A DNA stretch of 64,000 nt from Nibrella saemangeumensis (GTDB lineage: Bacteria; Bacteroidota; Bacteroidia; Cytophagales; Spirosomataceae), in contig NZ_BAABHD010000003.1 of NCBI RefSeq assembly GCF_039541915.1, forward strand, positions 136,823-200,822. The letters are read 5' to 3'. The position numbers and the translations under genes are program-made. A model generated the notes under the pieces. The model saw only the letters and a list, made by a program, of their open reading frames with translations, searched no databases and was not told the DNA's origin. Positions 18,136-26,359 of this stretch are shown here, one piece after another (the stretch's first letter is position 1; each line of letters begins with the position of its first letter).

Positions 18136-18985
18136 GATACTTGCGGCTTTAGACCAGCACCAGTACGTCGCCGACGAAGAGTTGGCGACGGCCTTGTTTC
18201 TGATGCTCCGGCTTCGTAAACCGCTGCTGCTGGAAGGTCCGCCGGGTGTTGGTAAAACGGAAATTGCGCTGGTGCTGAGCGAGTTGTTAGCTACCCCGCT
18301 CATCCGGCTGCAATGCTATGAGGGGCTGGATATTAACTCGGCGGTGTACGAATGGAATTACCAGAAGCAACTGCTCGGTATCAAATTGCAGGAAGGCAGT
18401 GGGTTATCGGTGGCCGAAAAAGAGAAGCATATTTTCGGCACCGACTACCTGCTCAAACGCCCGCTTCTGCAGTCGATTACCCACGAAAGCGGGTCGCCGG
18501 TGCTGCTGATTGACGAGTTGGACCGCTCCGACGAAGAGTTTGAAGCGTTTCTGCTCGAACTGCTCTCGGCGTTCCAGATTAGTATTCCGGAAATCGGAAC
18601 GATAAAGGCCACGCATAAGCCGTACATCATTCTGACCTCCAACCGTACCCGCGAGCTGAGCGACGCCCTCAAACGGCGGTGTTTGTACCACTGGATTGAC
18701 TACCCGTCCCTCGACAAGGAGATGGCAATTATCCGGAAGCGATTACCAGAAATTGAAAGCGAGCTACTAACCCAGGTGGTTGAATTTGTGCAGGAGTTGC
18801 GGCAGCGGAAACTGGCCAAAACACCGGGTATTTCGGAGACCATCGACTGGGCCGAGTCCCTGATGGCGCTGGGCTACCGGGAACTGAACCGGAAAGCCAT
18901 TGAGCAGTCGTTGGGCAGTCTCCTGAAATCGGTGGATGACATCAGAGCGGTAAAAGATGAAGCTGCAAGCGTTCGCCACGAATAG
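18110..18985 (+). CDS. coxD: CoxD, MoxR-type AAA+ ATPase for CO dehydrogenase maturation
   Basis: A 291-residue AAA+ ATPase if the GTG at 18110 is the start, which matches the known CoxD length; the frame is open upstream only inside coxG. Walker A is GPPGVGKT (43-50), Walker B is VLLIDELD (131-138), and sensor 1 lies in IILTSNRTRELSD. In Oligotropha, CoxD acts in sulfuration of the Mo site. The 26-base overlap with coxG suggests coupled translation. Confidence 0.9.
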   Translation: MDSLKNYSEILAALDQHQYVADEELATALFLMLRLRKPLLLEGPPGVGKTEIALVLSELLATPLIRLQCYEGLDINSAVYEWNYQKQLLGIKLQEGSGLSVAEKEKHIFGTDYLLKRPLLQSITHESGSPVLLIDELDRSDEEFEAFLLELLSAFQISIPEIGTIKATHKPYIILTSNRTRELSDALKRRCLYHWIDYPSLDKEMAIIRKRLPEIESELLTQVVEFVQELRQRKLAKTPGISETIDWAESLMALGYRELNRKAIEQSLGSLLKSVDDIRAVKDEAASVRHE

Positions 18986-20099
18986 CCTCACCGAGTCCAT
19001 TGTCGCCTTTGCGCAGTTTGCGCGGAGTCACGGCCTCAACGTGGGTATTCAGGAAACACAAGACGCGCTCGAAGCCGCCAGCCAGTCGCTGCTGAGCACC
19101 CGGCAAAGTCTGAAGTATTCGCTGAAGGCCCTATTCTGCACCTCGCCTGACGAGCGGCAGTTATTCGACCGCCTGTTCAGCCTGTATTGGGATACCAACC
19201 TCCCGATTGACCTGCGCGAGGAAAAGAACAAAACCACGGTGCAGGGAACGGTTAAGAAAAAGACCAACCACACGCTGGTCATGCTGGGTGCCGGCAAGAC
19301 CGCCGACTCGCTGGAGGACGCCAAAACGGTATCGGGGGCTAATGAGGTAGAACGGCTCCGGAAAACCGACTTTGCCAAGGTAAGCGAGGTAGACGCGCAG
19401 CAACTGGACGACATCGCCCGGAAGCTGTTCAAAGAAATCGCCCTGCGGCTGCGCCGGCGCATGAAGGCCAGCCAGACCGACGGTCAGCTAAACCTGCGCC
19501 GGACCATCCGACGCAGCATCAGCTACGGGGGCGAACCGCTGGAACTGTACCGCCGGGCCAGAAAACCGAAGAAGCAACGCTTGATTGTGCTGCTCGACGT
19601 GAGCGGTTCGATGGATAAATACAGTTTTTTTCTGCTGCGGTTCATTGTCGCCCTGCGCGAACACTTCCGGCAACTGGAAGCCTTTGTGTTCAGCACGACG
19701 CTCATCCGCATCAGCAAAGCCATTCAGCACAACCGGCTGGAAACCGTGCTGGCGCTGCTGAATCAGCAGGCCGATAACTGGTCGGGCGGGACCAAGATAG
19801 GTGCCTGTCTGGAGACCTTTTGTGATAAATACGAAAAACGGTTCCTAAACGGCTCCCCCACCGTCATTATCCTGAGCGACGGCCTGGAAACGGGAAGTGT
19901 GGAGCACCTGGCCGGGCAGATGCAGCGCATTCACCGCCGGGCCAAACGCGTGGTGTGGCTCAACCCCCTGAAAGGGATGCAGGGCTACGAACCTACGGCA
20001 CGGGGCATGGCAGCCGCACTGCCGATGATTGATACCTTCAGGTCGGCGCACAACCTGAATAGTTTAGTAGAACTTGAAACCATTTTAGCCCATGCTTGA
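18957..20099 (+). CDS. coxE: CoxE, VWA-domain protein for CO dehydrogenase maturation
   Basis: A 380-residue protein. The N-terminal half is helical and family-specific; the C-terminal half is a von Willebrand A domain with the MIDAS motif DVSGS (Asp214-Ser218) and GGTKIG. It pairs with the AAA+ partner CoxD, as in other MoxR-VWA systems, and is reported to help load copper into the active site. It overlaps coxD by 29 bases and coxF by 8. Confidence 0.9.
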   Translation: MKLQAFATNSLTESIVAFAQFARSHGLNVGIQETQDALEAASQSLLSTRQSLKYSLKALFCTSPDERQLFDRLFSLYWDTNLPIDLREEKNKTTVQGTVKKKTNHTLVMLGAGKTADSLEDAKTVSGANEVERLRKTDFAKVSEVDAQQLDDIARKLFKEIALRLRRRMKASQTDGQLNLRRTIRRSISYGGEPLELYRRARKPKKQRLIVLLDVSGSMDKYSFFLLRFIVALREHFRQLEAFVFSTTLIRISKAIQHNRLETVLALLNQQADNWSGGTKIGACLETFCDKYEKRFLNGSPTVIILSDGLETGSVEHLAGQMQRIHRRAKRVVWLNPLKGMQGYEPTARGMAAALPMIDTFRSAHNLNSLVELETILAHA

Positions 20100-21057
20100 C
20101 GAATTCTTAGACCAATATACCCGCCGTCGCCAGCAGAACGAGCTGTTTGCCACGGCAACGGTCGTCTGGCGCGAAGCCCCCAGTTCGGGGCAGGTTGGCA
20201 ACCGGGCCATCATCACCAGCAACGGTGAGATCTGGGGCTGGGTTGGTGGCGGCTGTAGCAAAGGCATTGTGCTAAAAGAAGCCAGTGCTGCCATGCAGGA
20301 CGGTGTTGCCCGACTGGTTCGCATCAGACCCGACGCCGAAGAGACGGAAAGGACAGGTGTTAAAGAATACAAGATGACCTGCCAGAGTGGCGGCAGCATC
20401 GATATATTTATCGAACCCGTTATGCCTCAGACCCACCTGGTTATCATGGGTAAATCGGCCATTGCTAAAGCGCTGGCGACCATGGCAAAACTCCTCGACT
20501 ACCGGGTAACCGTAATGGCGATGGGCGTGAACGAAGCCGACTTTGCCGGGGTAGATGACCTTAAAATGGCCTTCAGTTTCGGAAAACTATCGGTCACCCG
20601 AAATACGTTTGTGGTCGTAGCCACGCAAGGCGAGCAGGACGAAATGGCCCTGAAAGCCGCCCTGAAAGTGCAATTGCCGTATCTGGCGTTTGTAGCCAGT
20701 CGCCGGAAGCGCGATTCCGTATTTGCCTACCTGCGGGCAGCGGGCGTATCAGACAGCGAACTGGACACCGTAAAAGCTCCCGCCGGGTTCGATATAAAAG
20801 CGAAGACGCCCGCCGAGGTTGCCATCAGCATTCTGGCGGAGATTATTCAGACCGTCCGGAGTGAACAGACGCAGCCTGCCCCCCCGCAGAATCTGCCGGC
20901 TGAGGAGCGGTTTTACAACAATCCAGTTTGCGGGGTGCCGGTCGACAAAACAGCACCGAAACATATTGTTACGTATAAGGGTGAAAACTTCTATTTTTGT
21001 TGCGACGGCTGCAAAGTGAAATTTGAGGCCGAACCCGAAAAGTATCTACAGGCATGA
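20092..21057 (+). CDS. coxF: CoxF-like XdhC family protein with C-terminal YHS domain
   Basis: A 321-residue protein. An XdhC/CoxI N-terminal domain (GWVGGGCSKGIVLKEA) is followed by the XdhC Rossmann-like part (LVIMGKSAIAKALATMAKLL, then GFDIKAKTPAEVAISILAEI). Residues 276-320 add a YHS metal-binding domain with NPVCGVPVD (Cys280) and YFCCDGC (Cys303, Cys304, Cys307). The extension is absent from the next gene, its paralogue. XdhC proteins handle the molybdenum cofactor; CoxF is linked to copper loading, which a cysteine-rich YHS domain would suit. The name CoxF is by position and similarity. Confidence 0.85.
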   Translation: MLDEFLDQYTRRRQQNELFATATVVWREAPSSGQVGNRAIITSNGEIWGWVGGGCSKGIVLKEASAAMQDGVARLVRIRPDAEETERTGVKEYKMTCQSGGSIDIFIEPVMPQTHLVIMGKSAIAKALATMAKLLDYRVTVMAMGVNEADFAGVDDLKMAFSFGKLSVTRNTFVVVATQGEQDEMALKAALKVQLPYLAFVASRRKRDSVFAYLRAAGVSDSELDTVKAPAGFDIKAKTPAEVAISILAEIIQTVRSEQTQPAPPQNLPAEERFYNNPVCGVPVDKTAPKHIVTYKGENFYFCCDGCKVKFEAEPEKYLQA

Positions 21058-22175
21058 AAGAGATAAAAGCCATCATCGACGGCTACGACCACATTGACCA
21101 CCAGACCACACAAGCGGCCTTAGCGACCGTGGTGCGGGTGGAAGGGTCTTCGTACCGGCGTACGGGTGCCCGGATGCTGGTCATGAGCGACGGCGTCTGG
21201 ATTGGTGGTATCAGTGGCGGCTGTCTGGAGGGCGACGCTCTCAAACGGGCCCGGCTGGCCATTGCCAAAGCCTCGGCGTCGAAAATCACCTACGATACCA
21301 CCACCGACGATGAACACCAGATTGGCGTCGGGCTGGGCTGCAACGGCATCATCGATGTGCTGTTTACCCCCCTCGATTTTGCCGATACCAACAATCCCGT
21401 TGAAATACTGAAACGCAGCATGAACGAACGGCGCCAAACGCACGTGCTGATTACCGTTACCGGCCTGGAAGGCGACTGGGCATCCGTCAAAGAAGGCGAT
21501 GTCATTCGCTATACCGGTGCCGATAGCCTCAATACACTGGGTAACCCCAGCATTCAGACGGAACTGGAGGAAAAAATCCAGGCCCGCATCACCAAGGGCG
21601 TATCGGCTCCCTACCAGTTTGCCAGCCCGGAGGGGCAGGTGCTGGAAGCGTTTATTGAGATATTAGCCCCCGAAACGCACCTGGTATTGTGGGGGCATCA
21701 GTACGATGTATATCCGCTCACGCGGCTGGTGAAGGAGCTTGGCTGGCGGGTCACCATCATAGCCAATCCGCTGAAGGTAAACCGGAAAATTGCCGCGCTG
21801 GCCGACGAGGTTGTCCCGCCCGAAAACTACACGGACATCATCTTCGACGAACACACGGCCGTGGTGCTGATGTCGCACGACTACAAAACCGACAAGGCCA
21901 ACCTGCCTAAAGTGCTGGCGACCAATGTCCCCTACGTTGGTATGCTGGGGCCACGCGTCCGCTCCGAACGCATCTGGTCCGAACTCGCCGAAGAAGGCTA
22001 CACAATAACCGAAGACGAATACGAGCGCATTCACGCGCCCGTAGGCTTAGATATTGGTGCCGTCTCCCCCGAAGAGATAGCCCTCTCTCTAGCCGCCGAA
22101 ATCCGCGCCGATTTTTCTAATCGCGACGGTTCATTTCTGCGGTTGCGGCAGAGTCCGATACATGTAAGGGAGTAG
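21054..22175 (+). CDS. coxI: CoxI-like XdhC family protein
   Basis: A 373-residue XdhC/CoxI family protein, last in the cluster. The N-terminal part has VRVEGSSYRRTGARMLV and GGISGGCLEGDALKRA; the C-terminal Rossmann part has VVLMSHDYKTDKANL, YVGMLGPRVRSERI and HAPVGLDIGAVSPEEIALSL. It is expected to help insert or sulfurate the molybdenum cofactor. It starts inside the coxF stop (ATGA). It lacks the YHS tail of its neighbour and is more like the canonical family. Confidence 0.88.
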   Translation: MKEIKAIIDGYDHIDHQTTQAALATVVRVEGSSYRRTGARMLVMSDGVWIGGISGGCLEGDALKRARLAIAKASASKITYDTTTDDEHQIGVGLGCNGIIDVLFTPLDFADTNNPVEILKRSMNERRQTHVLITVTGLEGDWASVKEGDVIRYTGADSLNTLGNPSIQTELEEKIQARITKGVSAPYQFASPEGQVLEAFIEILAPETHLVLWGHQYDVYPLTRLVKELGWRVTIIANPLKVNRKIAALADEVVPPENYTDIIFDEHTAVVLMSHDYKTDKANLPKVLATNVPYVGMLGPRVRSERIWSELAEEGYTITEDEYERIHAPVGLDIGAVSPEEIALSLAAEIRADFSNRDGSFLRLRQSPIHVRE

Positions 22176-22177
22176 TA

Positions 22178-22218
22178 TTGAAAAGGGTGAAAAGCTAATA
22201 AGTCTTTTCACCCTTCAA
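22178..22218 (+). terminator. Weak terminator-like hairpin after the cox cluster
   Basis: GGGTGAAAAG at 22185-22194 pairs with CTTTTCACCC at 22204-22213, with partial extension on both sides. There is no T-run, so termination is uncertain. Confidence 0.5.
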
Positions 22219-22300
22219 TGCAGTCAAAATAACAACGGTTGTTTCCTACCAACAAGTCGTACTTAGGCACTGAGCAGTTATATCTATCTGAGTATTCATT

Positions 22301-22915
22301 TTAATGCCAGCCATAATATGCTTTAATAGCGTCTGCCAGAAGATTTCCTGCTGTTCCAATCCCAATTGCCCAAGACCCGTCAAGGCTTTTTATAATCATT
22401 TTGGATATCCAACCATTTACTTTTTCCCCAAAAGTTCGCCTTTCTTCATTTGGGCTATCCATTTCTAGGAGACTCTTTAACTCCGTGATGTCTTCATCAA
22501 GAACATAACTATCTCTCAGCTTTTTTGCTAATGCCTCAAAGTTCCCCTTCTTGGTTTCTATATTGCTAGAAATGTGTGCATTATCTCCCGTATTGATTAA
22601 TACTCCTTCTGCACCCAACGCTATACCTGAATTATTATCTCCAAATACAGCGTTACCACGCACTGTTATAGAGGGCTGCTTGTCCATTTGTGTTTTCTTA
22701 TGAACCATTTCTCTCCATATATCAAACCCACCTATCTCTAAAACCAGATAACCAGCTTCATCTAAACGGTACGTATTACCATGTGGAATTATTAACTTAT
22801 ATGCGAGTGCTTTTCGAAAGGCGTCCCGGTACTCACTAGGAGTGTCTTTTGTCAGAGCCACAATAGCATTTTTAGCATCCGATAGAACGTTGGTAATCCA
22901 TTCTGACTCAGTCAT
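22301..22915 (-). CDS. Unknown protein, possible accessory/defence gene
   Basis: A 204-residue protein I do not recognise. The N-terminal 75 residues are helical (start MTESEWITNVLSDAKNAIVAL) with a compact winged-helix-like end (YRLDEAGYLVLE). The middle has a polar repeat-like section (ITVRGNAVFGDNNSGIALG, then INTGDNAHISSN), as in proteins that form small beta-solenoid or adhesin-like linkers. The end is a glycine-rich hydrophobic helix (WAIGIGTAGNLLADAIKAYYG) that could enter a membrane. The DNA is visibly AT-richer than the flanking cox genes, suggesting transfer. Confidence 0.65.
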   Translation of the reverse strand: MTESEWITNVLSDAKNAIVALTKDTPSEYRDAFRKALAYKLIIPHGNTYRLDEAGYLVLEIGGFDIWREMVHKKTQMDKQPSITVRGNAVFGDNNSGIALGAEGVLINTGDNAHISSNIETKKGNFEALAKKLRDSYVLDEDITELKSLLEMDSPNEERRTFGEKVNGWISKMIIKSLDGSWAIGIGTAGNLLADAIKAYYGWH

Positions 22916-22997
22916 AGCTTCGAATTATATTATCTGATTCAAGTTGCAATATACACCCTTCCGAAAATACCAGCAATGGCCATACATACTGCTAGTT

Positions 22998-23567
22998 TCA
23001 CAGCCATTTAGCTAGTTTATCGGCTGTGATTTGCAAACCCACCTTGCGGAGAGAATCAAGAACTTGCCTGTGCGTCAGGGGTGGATTCTTCAAAAAGGAA
23101 ACTTGTTGCTGAAAGGCGAACAAACCTTTCTCCGGATTTAAGTCCAACAACTCTGCTATAAATTGGTCCGGATGCTGAGCATCCAGGTCAAATTGACGCA
23201 GGTACTCACCAGGAAAATCTTTCAGATTAAACGTCACGATGACATCAGCCCCACACCGTATAGCGGCAGCCAGTACATGACAGTCGTCTTCATCCGGTAA
23301 GCTAATTGACGGGATGAGAACTTCATAACCGGATATATTGGCATCTGGAAAGGCTTTTTGCATAGCCTCCATGGTCTTCTGGAGTTGCCCTGCTGTGAGG
23401 TCGGGCCTGTTTAGCAGCAAATTTCTAGTCCATTCCTCATGGATGCGACCAGTCCATTTAGGAGTGAATAGCTCTACATCAGCTAAATGCAACAAAATAT
23501 CCCGAATTGGAGCAGGGTAAAGTACACACGCATCCAGCACCGCCACAAACTGCGGGGTAGGAATCAT
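22998..23567 (-). CDS. PIN domain protein, probable toxin ribonuclease
   Basis: A 189-residue PIN-domain protein with the acidic residues VLDACVLYP, a glutamate in HEEWTRN, and DEDDCHVLAAAIRCGADVIVTFNLKDF. PIN toxins cleave RNA when their antitoxin is lost. It overlaps the upstream helix-turn-helix gene by 4 bases, the usual antitoxin-then-toxin order. The C-terminal 60 residues (from about LDLNPEKG) extend past the PIN core and occur in a larger PIN subfamily. Confidence 0.88.
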   Translation of the reverse strand: MIPTPQFVAVLDACVLYPAPIRDILLHLADVELFTPKWTGRIHEEWTRNLLLNRPDLTAGQLQKTMEAMQKAFPDANISGYEVLIPSISLPDEDDCHVLAAAIRCGADVIVTFNLKDFPGEYLRQFDLDAQHPDQFIAELLDLNPEKGLFAFQQQVSFLKNPPLTHRQVLDSLRKVGLQITADKLAKWL

Positions 23568-24013
23568 TCGTAGCCAAGATTTAAGTCTTGAGCTTGCTCA
23601 GCTAAGAACTGCAGGCTCCTGTTGCGCTGTTCTTTTTGTTTGGCTTCATAGTGGAGTAAATCCTCCAGCCGAATTCTACGATGGCTGCCAACTTTCCGGA
23701 AAGGGATTTCTCCGTGTTCAAGCAATTTGACAAGATGTGGCCGTGACACATTCAGCATATCAGCAGCCTGCTGGGTACCGACTTCCGAGTCGGATGGAAT
23801 TAACGAAATGGCATTACCCGCTGCCATATTCGATAGTATATGAGCCAATAGCCGTAGCGCTTTTCTGGGAATGGTAATCAGTTCTCCACTTTCCTGAATC
23901 TGAATCGTCATCCGGTCCGAATTTCGTTTTTCAACGGCCGCTGTGAAGCTATCCAGCGATTCACTGGCTACTTGTTGCTCCTGCAGCGTGGGTTTTTCAA
24001 CAATAGCTTCCAT
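23564..24013 (-). CDS. Helix-turn-helix (excisionase-type) antitoxin
   Basis: A 149-residue protein. The C-terminal half has an excisionase/MerR-like DNA-binding domain: VGTQQAADMLNVSRPHLVKLL, then GEIPFRKVGSHRRI and LEDLLHYE. The N-terminal half (LITIPRKALRLLAHILSNMAAG) is helical and may bind the PIN partner. It lies first in a two-gene operon with the PIN gene and likely represses its own promoter (see 24031-24060). Confidence 0.87.
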   Translation of the reverse strand: MEAIVEKPTLQEQQVASESLDSFTAAVEKRNSDRMTIQIQESGELITIPRKALRLLAHILSNMAAGNAISLIPSDSEVGTQQAADMLNVSRPHLVKLLEHGEIPFRKVGSHRRIRLEDLLHYEAKQKEQRNRSLQFLAEQAQDLNLGYE

Positions 24014-24030
24014 ACGTTTACCTGTTTATA

Positions 24031-24060
24031 CAAATCTACTAAACGAAATAAACGAAACAA
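24031..24060 (-). promoter_or_regulatory. Promoter and candidate operator of the toxin-antitoxin pair
   Basis: On the minus strand TTG (24058-24060) and TAGATTTG (24031-24038) are 19 bases apart, fitting the -33/-7 consensus. Between them lie two direct copies of TTTCGTTTA (about 10-base period), a likely site for the helix-turn-helix antitoxin. Confidence 0.6.
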
Positions 24061-24112
24061 GGTTCCCTTAATAACTATTTTAACTCCACTTCTACACCTG
24101 CCAAATCTCTAT

Positions 24113-26167
24113 CTACTTCAACACATCACCAGCCTCAGCCTCTTTGATGTATTTCTGCACATCTTCATCGAGCAACAGGCGCTGGCGGGCTAGGTTGCGG
24201 GCGCTTTGCCGTACGGCTTTAACATAGCCCCGGTGCGTTTTATAGCGTTCCTGCAGCGACAACCGCGAATCAATGATGCCGGTATTCCTGGTAGCCAATC
24301 GTTCGGCTTTCGTCTTCCTGAACGGTATGTACTGACCGGCGGATTCACAACCGTCGTTTTCGCCGTAGCCGTCCCGGCGTAGGGCCCAACCCGTTGTGGT
24401 GGCAACAGGGGCTGCCACCGGGGGCAGGCGGATACCCGCTTGTTCGTTACCATCCGGGTCTACTTTTGACACAAAACAAGGGTAGACTGGCCGACCAATT
24501 AAACTCGGCGGATAATTCGTCAGGATTCCTTTGTCAAATTGGGGACCGAAGTCGAGCTGGTACCGGGTAGTGATGGTTCCGGTATAGGTAACGCCCGGAA
24601 TGGTGGGCCAGCCAAGAGCCGCCTGCGGAACAATGCCGGTTGGGGAGCCGGGTTGGGCAACGGCCATGACGGTGGTGCCGTCGGACCGCCGGGGTACCCG
24701 ACTGGCAGGGGGGTCAATACCGCGGGTCACCCAATCGTCGAGGGCGACAAACAGCGCCCGCAGCACGGGTTCGGCATTGGTGGGGTTCTGCAACTGCTGA
24801 CATATACCCCGGCTGGTGGCGTTACCCGTGCCGTGCTGAGCGCCGGCGATTAGAAAAAACCGCACATTGTCGGGGTCGGGCAGGTCGTTGCCCTGCAAAT
24901 CGGTATGCAGCAGCGAGGCCGCTTTCACCCAGTATTCGTTGGCTGAGTTAATCTCAAACACTTTGGGACAGGTGTTGCTGGCCTGACAACGGGCCAGTCG
25001 TCCGGCCGTTTTGCCCGTATACGGGTCGGTCAGCACCGGGTACCCGAAGGGGAAAACAGCTTCGGGGTATAAGTGATTCTGCCGGTTACGCTCTGTGCGC
25101 GACGGCTGTGCAAACCGGTAATTAATCGCCAATCAGCTACTGCCGCCCAACCAGTTTTCCATGCCGTCGATTACCCGGCGGCCCTGTTCATCGCCGTTGA
25201 ATCCCAGCGTCTGGAAGTCATTCAGGTAGCGGCCCGGTTGGGATAGGGTATACGAAAATGTGTACTGCACATCGCCGGCTAGCGGGTTCGGGTTCCCAAA
25301 ATCGTCGGCCGTAGCGTAGCGCAGAAACGACACAAAGTCACGCGTGGCGGCTAACCCCAGTCCTGCGACCAACGGGTCTTTCGCCGTGTAGGTAAATTCG
25401 TAAATAGCGCTCTGCCGGAACGGAGTACCCGCCGGCAACAGACGAATTGAACGCTCGTTGACGTACTCCCAGCCATCCGGCGGTATGGTCACAGGGGTGT
25501 CGTTCAACCGGTTACGCACCGTCAGGGCAGCCCTGGCCTTATCGAGACTAGCCGCAGGGTAGGCCAGGGTGTAGGACTGCACTCCCTGATTATCAAACAC
25601 GATGTACTCATACGAGGGCCCGGTTATGGGTGTGCCATCCGGGTTGGTAGCCACGGGCACCGTAATGGTTAGGTTATTGTTGACGGGTGCCGCCGATATA
25701 TCCCAGCCGTTCCAGACCAGGGTATAGCCCCGGTTCATCAGAAAGCCTTCGCCGGCATCGGCGGCCGTGGTCGGGTCATTGCCGCCCCGGCTGTTATTCA
25801 AGCCGCCAAACAGCTTACCGCCCCGGTTATTCACTTCCAGAAAAAGCTTATGGTTGCCACTGCCCAGCCTAACGGGCTTCATAATATAAATATCCATAGC
25901 ATACTCAACCATACCTCTGGCGTTTCGGGGTGCCAGGACAATATCGGTAATCAGGGCATTTTGCGGATGATTAGGGTCAATTTCGCCATACGCCCGGCCT
26001 CGTAGTTTTTCGTAAGCACCCACCGGGCCGAAAACTCTGCCGTCGAACGTTGGCGATTGCCGGCTGGTAATGTCAATGCGGACAATCCGCGCCCAAATGA
26101 GCGGGCATATACCGGGAAAACCGGCCCAAAGGGTGAGTATGAGGGCAAAACGTATGCAGATCTGCAT
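24113..26167 (-). pseudogene. Alpha/beta hydrolase domain protein interrupted by in-frame TGA
   Basis: One continuous reading frame of about 684 codons broken by a single TGA at 25133-25135 (minus strand); both sides stay in the same frame and match one family (alpha/beta hydrolase domain, PF20091-like). The N-terminal part has a signal peptide (MQICIRFALILTLWAGFPG), GPVGAYEKLRGRAYGEIDP and the core up to RYLNDFQTLGFNGDEQGRR; the C-terminal part resumes with NYRFAQPSRTERNRQNHL and runs to YKTHRGYVKAVR. No base is lost. It could be a recent nonsense mutation, a sequence error, or two separate products with TTG restart at 25132. The esterase substrate is unknown. Confidence 0.85.
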
Positions 26168-26243
26168 TTAATAGTTGTCCGTAAAAAGGAAGAGGGCAAG
26201 TTATCTTTTTTTCTCACCTATTTCTAACAGGTTCTAGCTTTCA

Positions 26244-26290
26244 AACGTAGGGCGCGGTAACAGCCTTTTGCTGCCACCGCGCCCTACGTT
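26244..26290. terminator. Hairpin, probable terminator
   Basis: 20-base arms 26244-26263 and 26271-26290 with two mismatches and a 7-base loop (GCCTTTT), GC-rich core GTAGGGCGCGG. It can end transcription of the minus-strand repeat-protein gene. Confidence 0.65.
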
Positions 26291-26359
26291 TACTTACGGG
26301 CCGTTAAGACGTCCCTGTCCACAAATCACTAATTCATCCAACAACGTCACCAGACATTA

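Noticed and set aside
25133..25135. Internal TGA considered as selenocysteine
   Set aside because: No hairpin of the needed kind was evident and the family has no selenocysteine at this place.
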